Virus record (IMG/VR): IMGVR_UViG_3300044675_006041
Location: 1 to 22,234 of that record
Length of the DNA stretch: 22,234 bases
DNA from: a virus
Direction: 5' to 3' (one strand)
Shown: in pieces, positions 1 through 4,570 of the stretch
Layout of the letters: each line of letters opens with the position of its first letter
Numbering within the stretch: position 1 is the first letter of the stretch
The notes under the pieces: model-generated
Told to the model about the DNA's origin: nothing
Databases searched by the model: none
The model's input: the letters and a program-made list of their open reading frames with translations, nothing else
Program-made: the position numbers and the translations under genes

Positions 1-71
1 AGGGGCTTCCAACTGGAGTCCGTAACCGCAAGCGCACAATCCTAACCAAGATCATCCGCTGGTTCATTTAA
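1..71 (+). CDS. C-terminal end of an unidentified gene, cut by the window edge
   Basis: An open frame runs from the left edge to a TAA at 69-71 and reads ..GLPTGVRNRKRTILTKIIR.. before ending WFI. The tail is strongly basic. Its stop codon lies inside the first copy of the TTTAAAAACTAG repeat, as also happens at the stops at 297-299 and 881-883, which supports it as a true gene end. Too little is visible to identify it. Confidence 0.5.
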   Translation, partial: GLPTGVRNRKRTILTKIIRWFI

Positions 72-95
72 AAACTAGCTTAAACTCTTACTACC
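67..95 (+). promoter_or_regulatory. Intergenic repeat cassette, CTTAAACT type (variant)
   Basis: TTTAAAAACTAG at 67-78 is followed by CTTAAACT and then CTTACTACC directly before the ATG at 96. The GATTACG block of the other CTTAAACT-type copies is missing. The ACTACC just before the start resembles the repeated ACTACCAAT that is translated in the hairpin-type cassettes further right. Confidence 0.7.
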
Positions 96-299
96 ATGAA
101 ACTTCAAACCATCATCAATCAATTCGGGTTTCTCACGCGCACCTCCACCAGCGGCTGCACCATCGTGGAAGCACCCATTGGCACTGAGTATCGCCGCCAT
201 CTGTTCGATCTCATTGACTACGTAGTGACAGGCTGCGCGGGTGATATGGTGTGGCTTAGTCCGCGCCATCGCAACTGCGGTGTCCCCTACGGTAATTAA
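96..299 (+). CDS. Small protein of unknown function (67 aa)
   Basis: Begins MKLQTIINQF and ends RNCGVPYGN. No family is recognised. No membrane segment or signal peptide is visible, and there are three cysteines spread through the chain. The ATG was chosen because it lies immediately after a copy of the repeat cassette at about the same distance as in the neighbours. No Shine-Dalgarno sequence precedes it. The stop codon TAA overlaps the next cassette copy. It is the first complete gene of a same-strand array of small genes, probably co-transcribed early or accessory phage genes; that role is inferred from context only. Confidence 0.7.
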   Translation: MKLQTIINQFGFLTRTSTSGCTIVEAPIGTEYRRHLFDLIDYVVTGCAGDMVWLSPRHRNCGVPYGN

Positions 300-323
300 A
301 AACTAGCTTAAACTGATTACGTT
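295..323 (+). promoter_or_regulatory. Intergenic repeat cassette, CTTAAACTGATTACG type
   Basis: ATTAAAAACTAG (295-306) runs into CTTAAACTGATTACGTT and then the ATG at 324. The stop of the upstream gene (TAA, 297-299) is embedded in the motif. The copy at 915-943 is the same from TTAAAAACTAG to the ATG. Confidence 0.75.
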
Positions 324-551
324 ATGAATATACCAAATAAAAAAGGATTCCTAGTTAAAAGCACGTTTTGCCCAAGCACTCCAGAGAGAAGAGACTGCTG
401 GGAATACATAACAACCAAGGGTGATTTGAATCGCTTCGTCCCAGGGACTGCTCGCTATAACACCGCGAAGCTTTCTCCAACTCGCGAAGCGGCAGAGAAG
501 TTCGCTCGCAAACACGGCTTCGAAGTGTTTGAAGTGGTTGAGACAGTCTAA
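324..551 (+). CDS. Small protein of unknown function (75 aa)
   Basis: Begins MNIPNKKGFLVKSTF. The C-terminal third (about residues 51-75, SPTREAAEKFARKHG then FEVFEVVETV) reads as an amphipathic helix followed by a beta strand, so it is probably a small soluble alpha/beta protein. No family or catalytic motif is recognised. The start follows the repeat cassette directly. The gene is followed by a CTAACAT tandem repeat and a strong hairpin, so a transcript may end here. Confidence 0.7.
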   Translation: MNIPNKKGFLVKSTFCPSTPERRDCWEYITTKGDLNRFVPGTARYNTAKLSPTREAAEKFARKHGFEVFEVVETV

Positions 552-573
552 CATCTAACATCTAACATCTAAC
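548..573 (+). repeat. Tandem repeat of CTAACAT (3.7 copies)
   Basis: CTAACAT is repeated perfectly three times from 548, followed by CTAAC. The first unit contains the TAA stop of the preceding gene. A shorter version (CTAACATCTAACA) precedes the related terminator near 2873-2886, and CTAACA is also in both terminator loops. Confidence 0.85.
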
Positions 574-602
574 GCCCACGGTCTAACAGATCGTGGGCTT
601 TT
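574..602 (+). terminator. Rho-independent terminator, followed directly by a repeat cassette
   Basis: GCCCACGGTCT (574-584) pairs with AGATCGTGGGC (588-598): 11 bp with one G-U pair and an AAC loop. TTTT follows and then merges into TTTTAAAAACTAG. The hairpin is nearly identical to the one at 2891-2917. The U-run is only four long, so termination may be partial. Confidence 0.8.
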
Positions 603-646
603 AAAAACTAGCTTAAACTGATTACGCAACCAATACCAAATACACT
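600..646 (+). promoter_or_regulatory. Intergenic repeat cassette, CTTAAACTGATTACG type with extended leader
   Basis: TTTAAAAACTAG (600-611) and CTTAAACTGATTACG are followed by a longer spacer, CAACCAATACCAAATACACT, before the ATG at 647. The ACCAATACC in the spacer resembles the ACCAATACTACC of the hairpin-type leaders. Because it follows a terminator, this copy could hold a new promoter or reflect read-through. Confidence 0.7.
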
Positions 647-883
647 ATGAGAAAAGGATACGGACCAACACACGTCAGCTACCACCTCCCCCTTGAGAGA
701 TTCACCGAGATGGTGAAGAACGGCATCAACATCGCTCAGGGAGTTGATGACAATAACAAAGTGCTTTACACCGCACTGCCAAAGAATCTATCGGCAGACT
801 CGATCAAACGCATCTTTGATGATGCTGATTGCGTGGCTTACCACGGAGGTGTTCAGATGATCATCCCCCGTCATCTTGCTTAA
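647..883 (+). CDS. Small protein of unknown function (78 aa)
   Basis: Begins MRKGYGPTHVSYHLPLERF and ends MIIPRHLA. The middle (PKNLSADSIKRIFDDADC) suggests a helix, and the remainder is mixed alpha/beta. No family is recognised. The stop TAA (881-883) lies inside a TTAAAAACTAG copy. Reading frame, compact size and cassette spacing match the neighbouring genes. Confidence 0.7.
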   Translation: MRKGYGPTHVSYHLPLERFTEMVKNGINIAQGVDDNNKVLYTALPKNLSADSIKRIFDDADCVAYHGGVQMIIPRHLA

Positions 884-943
884 AAACTAGGGGGGAGCGC
901 ATCCTACACGCTCATTTAAAAACTAGCTTAAACTGATTACGTT
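880..943 (+). promoter_or_regulatory. Double repeat cassette with G6 hairpin between the copies
   Basis: TTAAAAACTAG (880-890) runs directly into GGGGGGAGCG, a hairpin arm pairing with CGCTC (909-913). A second TTTAAAAACTAG (915-926) and CTTAAACTGATTACGTT then lead to the ATG at 944. It is the only place in the array where two direct copies of the motif flank the G6 hairpin. Confidence 0.75.
895..913 (+). repeat. Repeated G6/GAGCG..CGCTC hairpin, copy 1
   Basis: GAGCG (895-899) pairs with CGCTC (909-913). The loop contains CCTA where the other two copies have CCGA. In minus-strand RNA the stem extends to eight pairs (using G-U) with a three-base loop, so the structure may act on that strand or as DNA. 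Confidence 0.7.
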
Positions 944-1195
944 ATGAAACAACCACACATCATCCGCTTCTTCAACTGGGTTACTTACAGCACCACCAAG
1001 TCTGGTCGCTCTAAGAAAACTAACGTCAATGCCACGCCAGCAGAATTGCTAGTCTTTGCCAAGAAAGGCATTGACTTCAACGGTGCGAAAGCAATCATTG
1101 CCAGTGCCTTGGGCGTTGCTGGTGATGATATTTCCATTTGCGATGTCACCAATCTGGTGACGTGCGATGACAATATCATTCAATTTCCCGCATAA
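944..1195 (+). CDS. Small protein of unknown function (83 aa)
   Basis: Begins MKQPHIIRFFNWVTY. Residues 32-60 (TPAELLVFAKKGIDFNGAKA..) look like two helices, followed by DDISICDVTNLV. The basic stretch TKSGRSKKTN near residue 20 could bind nucleic acid, but this is speculative. No known family is recognised. It is followed by the first copy of an 86-bp perfect repeat, whose first bases are its last codons. Confidence 0.7.
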   Translation: MKQPHIIRFFNWVTYSTTKSGRSKKTNVNATPAELLVFAKKGIDFNGAKAIIASALGVAGDDISICDVTNLVTCDDNIIQFPA

Positions 1196-1208
1196 GAATC
1201 AAAGGGGG

Positions 1209-1227
1209 GAGCGCATCCGACACGCTC
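1209..1227 (+). repeat. Repeated G6/GAGCG..CGCTC hairpin, copy 2
   Basis: The G-run 1204-1209 leads into GAGCG (1209-1213), which pairs with CGCTC (1223-1227). It sits between the stop at 1193-1195 and the cassette motif at 1229. Confidence 0.7.
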
Positions 1228-1228
1228 A

Positions 1229-1254
1229 TTTAAAAACTAGCGTAAGCTAGTGAC
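1229..1254 (+). promoter_or_regulatory. Intergenic repeat cassette, GNRA-hairpin type
   Basis: TTTAAAAACTAG (1229-1240) is followed by a hairpin: CTAGC (1237-1241), loop GTAA, GCTAG (1246-1250). TGAC then separates it from the ATG at 1255. GUAA is a GNRA tetraloop. The hairpin ends four bases before the start codon, where a ribosome-binding site would normally be. Confidence 0.8.
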
Positions 1255-1623
1255 ATGCCTACTACCAATACTACCAATACTACCATGCCTACTATTGTAA
1301 CTAAAGAGTCGTTGCTTGCCATGCTGCAAGCGTCCCGCGAGCGTCAAGCCAAAGTCGTCGGTCGCGCTCTTGTCGCTCTCTTCCACCGTCAAACGGGGGA
1401 TGAAAAGGACACGAACGCCACCCATCACGAAAACGATCTGGGTTTCCAGCACTCGGACGCAAAGCGCGGGACAATCACCGCCAAGTATTTCCTGAAGCAT
1501 GGAACGCTCCAAGACTGGCAAGTTGAGCCATGGCTCGCTCCGCAAGGTCGCAAAGGGTATCCGCGCATTGTGAAATACTCCCGTCAACTCAATGAGATTG
1601 CCCTTGCCAAAAGCAAGGGTTAA
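1255..1623 (+). CDS. Conserved-looking phage protein of unknown function (122 aa) with MPTTN leader
   Basis: The chain starts MPTTNTTNTTMPTIVTKESL. The first ten residues are the leader shared with three other genes, and the gene-specific part begins at the second Met (1285). The body has VVGRALVALFHRQTGDE and then an HENDLGF..SDAKRGTI..AKYFLKHGTL pattern, followed by RKGYPRIVKYSRQLNEIA. From memory, this layout (RALV-L-RQT-DE, then GF..DA..G, then R..KY..QL) recurs in hypothetical proteins of many large phages; no function is known to me. It is rich in His and Arg and has no membrane segment. Either ATG could be the start; the shared leader supports the first. Confidence 0.75.
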   Translation: MPTTNTTNTTMPTIVTKESLLAMLQASRERQAKVVGRALVALFHRQTGDEKDTNATHHENDLGFQHSDAKRGTITAKYFLKHGTLQDWQVEPWLAPQGRKGYPRIVKYSRQLNEIALAKSKG

Positions 1624-1628
1624 TCCCT

Positions 1629-1656
1629 TTTAAAAACTAGCTTAAACTGATTGCGT
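1629..1656 (+). promoter_or_regulatory. Intergenic repeat cassette, CTTAAACTGATT type
   Basis: TTTAAAAACTAG (1629-1640), then CTTAAACTGATTGCGT and the ATG at 1657. It differs from the 324 and 944 leaders by one substitution and one missing T near the ATG. This makes the ATG at 1657, not the in-frame TTG at 1651, the likely start. Confidence 0.75.
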
Positions 1657-1884
1657 ATGAGATATAAATACACCGTCACCGAGTATCAGCAGAACCCACC
1701 TTCGCTCGGTGGGAACTGGGATAGCGGCACATACACCCGCGTGTGCTTCTCCAATAGCCCCAAAAAGGCTACCACCTTTCGAGGTGCTACCTTCTCGCGC
1801 TTCACAGGCGTTGAGGGTTGCCCTATCATGTCACTCTCCAAACTTGAGTGCGATGGCAAGGTCATTTTCGAAGAATGGGATTGA
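1657..1884 (+). CDS. Small protein of unknown function (75 aa)
   Basis: Begins MRYKYTVTEYQQNPP and ends GKVIFEEWD. The sequence alternates polar and hydrophobic residues (YKYTVTEYQ, TYTRVCFSN, MSLSKLECDGKVIFEE), suggesting a small mostly beta protein, perhaps a single-sheet or OB-like fold. No family is recognised. A TTG six bases upstream lies inside the repeat leader and is unlikely to be used. Confidence 0.7.
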   Translation: MRYKYTVTEYQQNPPSLGGNWDSGTYTRVCFSNSPKKATTFRGATFSRFTGVEGCPIMSLSKLECDGKVIFEEWD

Positions 1885-1885
1885 T

Positions 1886-1911
1886 TTTAAAAACTAGCGC
1901 AAGCTGGTGAC
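1886..1911 (+). promoter_or_regulatory. Intergenic repeat cassette, GNRA-hairpin type with compensated variant
   Basis: TTTAAAAACTAG (1886-1897), then CTAGC (1894-1898), loop GCAA, GCTGG (1903-1907), TGAC and the ATG at 1912. Relative to the other copies the loop changes from GTAA to GCAA, still GNRA. One stem base changes A to G, giving U-G instead of U-A pairing, so the stem is kept. Confidence 0.8.
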
Positions 1912-2241
1912 ATGCCTACTACCAACAACAACACCATGACCATTAAATCCGCCACCACCAAAAACTTGTTCACCACCCTAACAAAAGTCACCGTCGAATT
2001 TGAAGACGGTTTCATTGAAAAGGGTGAAATCGTTTTCATCCCTAACTTTTTCTTCCCTGCTTACTATGAAGAAGAGACTAACTTTGACGGGTGGGCAATC
2101 CATTATCCTGAATGGTTTATGGGTGGAAACGCTCCCGATTGCCATGAATATACTCACCTTGGTGAGATGGTTCAAATTGCTGATGGAGTCTATCAGGCTG
2201 ATGACACCAACTTCGGAAAAATCACCATCCGCGTAGCATAA
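1912..2241 (+). CDS. Protein of unknown function (109 aa) with MPTTN leader
   Basis: Starts MPTTNNNTMTIKSATTK; the inner Met at residue 9 is the alternative start. Residues 20-40 (FTTLTKVTVEFEDGFIEKGE) look like a beta hairpin. The middle is aromatic and acidic (NFFFPAYYEEETNFDGWAI then HYPEWFMGG), and the end (NFGKITIRVA) is a strand. No family is recognised and no membrane segment is seen. The stop is followed at once by the second copy of the 86-bp repeat, which begins inside the last codons. Confidence 0.72.
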   Translation: MPTTNNNTMTIKSATTKNLFTTLTKVTVEFEDGFIEKGEIVFIPNFFFPAYYEEETNFDGWAIHYPEWFMGGNAPDCHEYTHLGEMVQIADGVYQADDTNFGKITIRVA

Positions 2242-2254
2242 GAATCAAAGGGGG

Positions 2255-2273
2255 GAGCGCATCCGACACGCTC
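2255..2273 (+). repeat. Repeated G6/GAGCG..CGCTC hairpin, copy 3
   Basis: GAGCG (2255-2259) pairs with CGCTC (2269-2273). The preceding AAAGGGGGGAGC (2247-2258) has an exact inverted copy, GCTCCCCCCTTT, at 2552-2563, so the two could also pair across the intervening gene. Confidence 0.7.
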
Positions 2274-2274
2274 A

Positions 2275-2300
2275 TTTAAAAACTAGCGTAAGCTAGTGAC
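2275..2300 (+). promoter_or_regulatory. Intergenic repeat cassette, GNRA-hairpin type
   Basis: TTTAAAAACTAG (2275-2286), hairpin CTAGC (2283-2287), GTAA loop, GCTAG (2292-2296), then TGAC and the ATG at 2301. It is part of the perfect 86-bp repeat and so identical to 1229-1254. Confidence 0.8.
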
Positions 2301-2540
2301 ATGCCTACTACCAATACTACCATGCCTACCACCATCGTCTCCATCATCTCCCAGCCTCAAGAGGCTGTCGATCTTGTCCTTCTCTCCAGTGGAGAGAAAA
2401 TCGCCATCTGGAATGGCGCAGCTTGTTACCACACGCCCGATAGCGCGGAGGGTAACATCAAAGTCGGAGCAACGCTGGTTGCTAAGACTTCCGAAGTTTC
2501 TTGGAACGGCGAACCGTTTGACATGTTCACGTTTGCATGA
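2301..2540 (+). CDS. Small protein of unknown function (79 aa) with MPTTN leader
   Basis: Starts MPTTNTTMPTTIVSIISQ; residues 1-7 are the shared leader and the second Met at 2322 is the alternative start. The body (AVDLVLLSSGEKIAIWNGAA, then GATLVAKTSEVSWNGEPFDM) suggests a small beta-rich protein. No family is recognised. It differs from the 1255 gene leader by lacking one TTN unit, a clean 9-base in-frame difference. The gene is followed by an inverted copy (GCTCCCCCCTTT) of the G6 element and then the next cassette. Confidence 0.7.
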   Translation: MPTTNTTMPTTIVSIISQPQEAVDLVLLSSGEKIAIWNGAACYHTPDSAEGNIKVGATLVAKTSEVSWNGEPFDMFTFA

Positions 2541-2561
2541 TCAAACGGAAGGCTCCCCCCT

Positions 2562-2587
2562 TTTAAAAACTAGCGTAAGCTAGTGAC
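2562..2587 (+). promoter_or_regulatory. Intergenic repeat cassette, GNRA-hairpin type
   Basis: TTTAAAAACTAG (2562-2573), hairpin CTAGC (2570-2574), GTAA loop, GCTAG (2579-2583), TGAC and the ATG at 2588. Unlike the 1229 and 2275 copies it is preceded by the inverted GCTCCCCCC element, not the G6 hairpin. Confidence 0.8.
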
Positions 2588-2866
2588 ATGCCTACTACTA
2601 CTACCATGACCAACACACAAAAGATCAACAAGCTGAACAAACTATTCCCTAAGATCAACGCAGTTTCCACCGAAGAGTGGGATGGTCGTGAGGGAGGCAT
2701 CTGGTTTCGCCAAGAGGGAGAGACACACTCCGATGGTAATTACTACTTCGACTACTACAACATGAACGGGGACATGGTTCACCCTGAGCTTGAGAAAGCT
2801 TTGAAGAGCATGGACTTGTTCGCAGAGCCAAATGACCCAGGGACATGGTTCGCATGGGACGCATAA
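2588..2866 (+). CDS. Small acidic protein of unknown function (92 aa) with MPTTT leader
   Basis: Starts MPTTTTMTNTQKINKLNKLF. The gene-specific part has EEWDGREGGIWFRQEGE followed by GNYYFDYYNMNG, then a helix (HPELEKALKSMDLF) and an acidic C-terminus. Many aromatic and acidic residues and no basic cluster suggest a DNA-mimic or protein-binding role, but this is only a guess. It is the last gene of the array and is followed by the strongest terminator in the window. Confidence 0.72.
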   Translation: MPTTTTMTNTQKINKLNKLFPKINAVSTEEWDGREGGIWFRQEGETHSDGNYYFDYYNMNGDMVHPELEKALKSMDLFAEPNDPGTWFAWDA

Positions 2867-2887
2867 TCCTTTTCTAACATCTAACAG

Positions 2888-2924
2888 AAACGCCCACGGT
2901 CTAACAGATCGTGGGCGTTTTTTT
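2888..2924 (+). terminator. Strong Rho-independent terminator ending the left gene array
   Basis: CGCCCACGGTCT (2891-2902) pairs with AGATCGTGGGCG (2906-2917) around an AAC loop. Flanking A/T bases can lengthen the stem to about 15 bp, and seven T follow (2918-2924). The core is the same as the 574-598 hairpin. Confidence 0.92.
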
Positions 2925-2925
2925 G

Positions 2926-3163
2926 TGTACCTGTAGGCTAGTTTTTAAAAGGGTGTGTTTAAAAACTAGGGGGGGGTCTGTTTGGATTTGCTTAGTTTTT
3001 AAGTGGAGGGGGGGAGGGGGGTAGGATGCCATGGCTAAATTATTTTATATAAAATTCTTGGAAATCCACCTATTGAAAAAAAATTTTTTTTATGGAAAAA
3101 TTGGAATTTTCCTATATTCGCGTCTCTTTCAAAAAATATTTTTTTTGTAAGGAGAACAATGAT
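2926..3163. other. Gene-free convergent region between left and central modules
   Basis: No credible gene is seen. The region holds the 12-bp inverted repeat (2938-2969), a degenerate reverse motif (TAGTTTTTAA, 2993-3002), G-runs at 2969-2976, 3008-3014 and 3016-3022, and A/T-rich palindromes near 3079-3096 and 3130-3148. Rightward and leftward transcription meet here, and base composition shifts from mixed to strongly AT-rich across it. It could be a bidirectional termination zone, module junction or replication/packaging site; the sequence does not decide. Confidence 0.6.
2938..2969. repeat. Perfect inverted repeat of the TTTAAAAACTAG motif
   Basis: CTAGTTTTTAAA (2938-2949) and TTTAAAAACTAG (2958-2969) are exact reverse complements separated by eight bases (AGGGTGTG). 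It is the only place in the window where the motif is present in both orientations, and no start codon follows it. Confidence 0.9.
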
Positions 3164-4558
3164 TTAAAGTGTAAGACCATCGGTATCAATCGTTTTGATA
3201 TATTTTTTATATCTCCGATTGGGTAGAGGTCGTTCTCCTTGGGTTCCCATTAATTTTAATATAGCTTTTTTATGGTTTGAAGGGAGCTTGAGAAATTCCT
3301 CCACTCCCGTTGCCCATAACTCATCATTATTTGACATTCCATAAGAATCTACCCACTTTACCAGATCTTTCATCTGTTCCCTAAATGGAGATTGTTCCTT
3401 TCCTGCAAGGTTATCTCCTGATTGGGGGAAGTTTTTTTGATTTATAGTAATTTCAAAGATATTGAATACGAAATTGATTATAAGGACAACAATACCCAAT
3501 CTATGAGTATCTAATTCATCAAATTTATTACTAACTTCCGTATAAGAATCATCATTAGCGAATATAAAATTCTCGTTATGTTTTGTTTCACTTAATAGAT
3601 AATCAGAAATGGATTCAAATTCTGATACCCAATCTTCTCCATCTTCCTTCGCCCAATTCCAATCACTCTCATCCGCTTCCACTGAACGTTTTATATTCTT
3701 TATTAGATTGTCATAAAATAACTTTGTCAGGGCATTGCTTAGATAATTAAGTTGTTTATTATAAATTCCCATATCAACATGCCAAAATTGTGATTTGTTT
3801 TGCATGTCATTAATTATTTTTAATATTAATTTTCTGGTTTTACTTTTGAAGTTGTCTCTCCAGACTTTAAAAAATTCTTGGTCATTTATTTTCCATGGGG
3901 AACCGTCTTCATCATACTTGTTGGAAACATAACTTTGATAGATATTTCTGACTGTATACATCATATCTTTAACAACTTCGTTCCAAATTAAACTGTTATA
4001 ACCACTGCCCAATAATTCTTCTGTTTTTTCAAAATTAGTATACTTATAAATATTTTTGAATGGTTCCTTTTCCTTCTGTTTTTGAGCGGTGGAGAAATTT
4101 GTTTTGTATTGGTTTAATAGAGTATTGTAGTATTCGCTGACAGCTCTTTTAAATCCTTCGGAATTGTTGAACATCCATAGGTGCGCCCATTCATGGACTA
4201 TCACTTTGATTAGATAATTTGGATCATTGATTTGATTTAAGGATACTGTCATGTATTTTCCTTTGCGATGAGCATAACCCCCAACTCCTCCCCCCGATAC
4301 CCAATTCACTTCCTCTGACAAATCCTTGATCAATATGTTGGAATGCATGGAAGGGAAACCCATCTTGGTGATTATCTTTCTTGCTTCCGTGCAAGCGTTC
4401 GTTATTTTTTCTTTCAATTCATTTATGCTCTCTACTTTATCTACATCATCTTTGAAAAGATAAACAGAGAACATAGGTAATTTTGTTATGGGGATTACCT
4501 TTTTTGATTGGGAGAATTTTGCTTCTCTTATTAAAAAGTATTCGTGGAAAGATATCAT
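3164..4558 (-). CDS. Zinc metallopeptidase-like protein (464 aa) with candidate capsid-targeting N-terminus
   Basis: A HEWAH motif (H122, E123, H126) in the context LIKVIVHEWAHLWMF is the classic HExxH zinc-binding and catalytic signature. It is preceded by a Gly-rich strand (GGGVGGYAH, about 89-97) and followed by a long helical region. The third ligand is not certain; EEF in GVEEFLKL near the C-terminus is one candidate. The N-terminus MISFHEYFLIREAKF resembles T4 capsid-targeting sequences and contains IRE|A, a good match to the T4 gp21 prohead-protease site. No signal peptide or membrane segment is seen. The start is fixed by a TAAATA box five bases upstream. Protease activity is likely; packaging in the head and the target are inferred. 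Confidence 0.72.
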   Translation of the reverse strand: MISFHEYFLIREAKFSQSKKVIPITKLPMFSVYLFKDDVDKVESINELKEKITNACTEARKIITKMGFPSMHSNILIKDLSEEVNWVSGGGVGGYAHRKGKYMTVSLNQINDPNYLIKVIVHEWAHLWMFNNSEGFKRAVSEYYNTLLNQYKTNFSTAQKQKEKEPFKNIYKYTNFEKTEELLGSGYNSLIWNEVVKDMMYTVRNIYQSYVSNKYDEDGSPWKINDQEFFKVWRDNFKSKTRKLILKIINDMQNKSQFWHVDMGIYNKQLNYLSNALTKLFYDNLIKNIKRSVEADESDWNWAKEDGEDWVSEFESISDYLLSETKHNENFIFANDDSYTEVSNKFDELDTHRLGIVVLIINFVFNIFEITINQKNFPQSGDNLAGKEQSPFREQMKDLVKWVDSYGMSNNDELWATGVEEFLKLPSNHKKAILKLMGTQGERPLPNRRYKKYIKTIDTDGLTL

Positions 4559-4563
4559 CCTAT

Positions 4564-4569
4564 TATTTA
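4564..4569 (-). promoter_or_regulatory. TAAATA late-promoter-like box, 5 nt before the 4558 ATG
   Basis: TAAATA-ATAGG-ATG on the minus strand. The box fills most of the 12-base gap to the upstream gene's stop at 4571. Confidence 0.65.
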
Positions 4570-4570
4570 A

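Larger units (their letters stand above)
1191..1276 (+). repeat. 86-bp perfect direct repeat, copy 1
   Basis: Identical to 2237-2322. It contains the last codons and stop of the upstream gene, AAAGGGGGGAGCG..CGCTC, TTTAAAAACTAG, the GNRA hairpin and the first translated codons (MPTTNTT) of the next gene. Identity ends where this copy carries one extra 9-base ACTACCAAT unit. Confidence 0.9.
2237..2322 (+). repeat. 86-bp perfect direct repeat, copy 2
   Basis: Second copy of the block at 1191-1276, just over 1 kb downstream. The two copies bracket three genes of the array. Recombination between them could delete or amplify the interval. Confidence 0.9.

Noticed and set aside
548-573. CTAACAT tandem repeats as a possible CRISPR or telomere-like array
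   Set aside because: The unit is seven bases without spacers and too few copies; it is linked to a terminator, not to an array.
3003-3026. Confident G-quadruplex call
   Set aside because: The G7 and G7 runs could form one, but only two long runs lie close together and the rest are pairs, so it is mentioned only as part of the boundary region.
3152-3168. AAGGAGAACAATG as a ribosome-binding site and start
   Set aside because: It is the best Shine-Dalgarno-like sequence in the window, but the frame stops after two codons.
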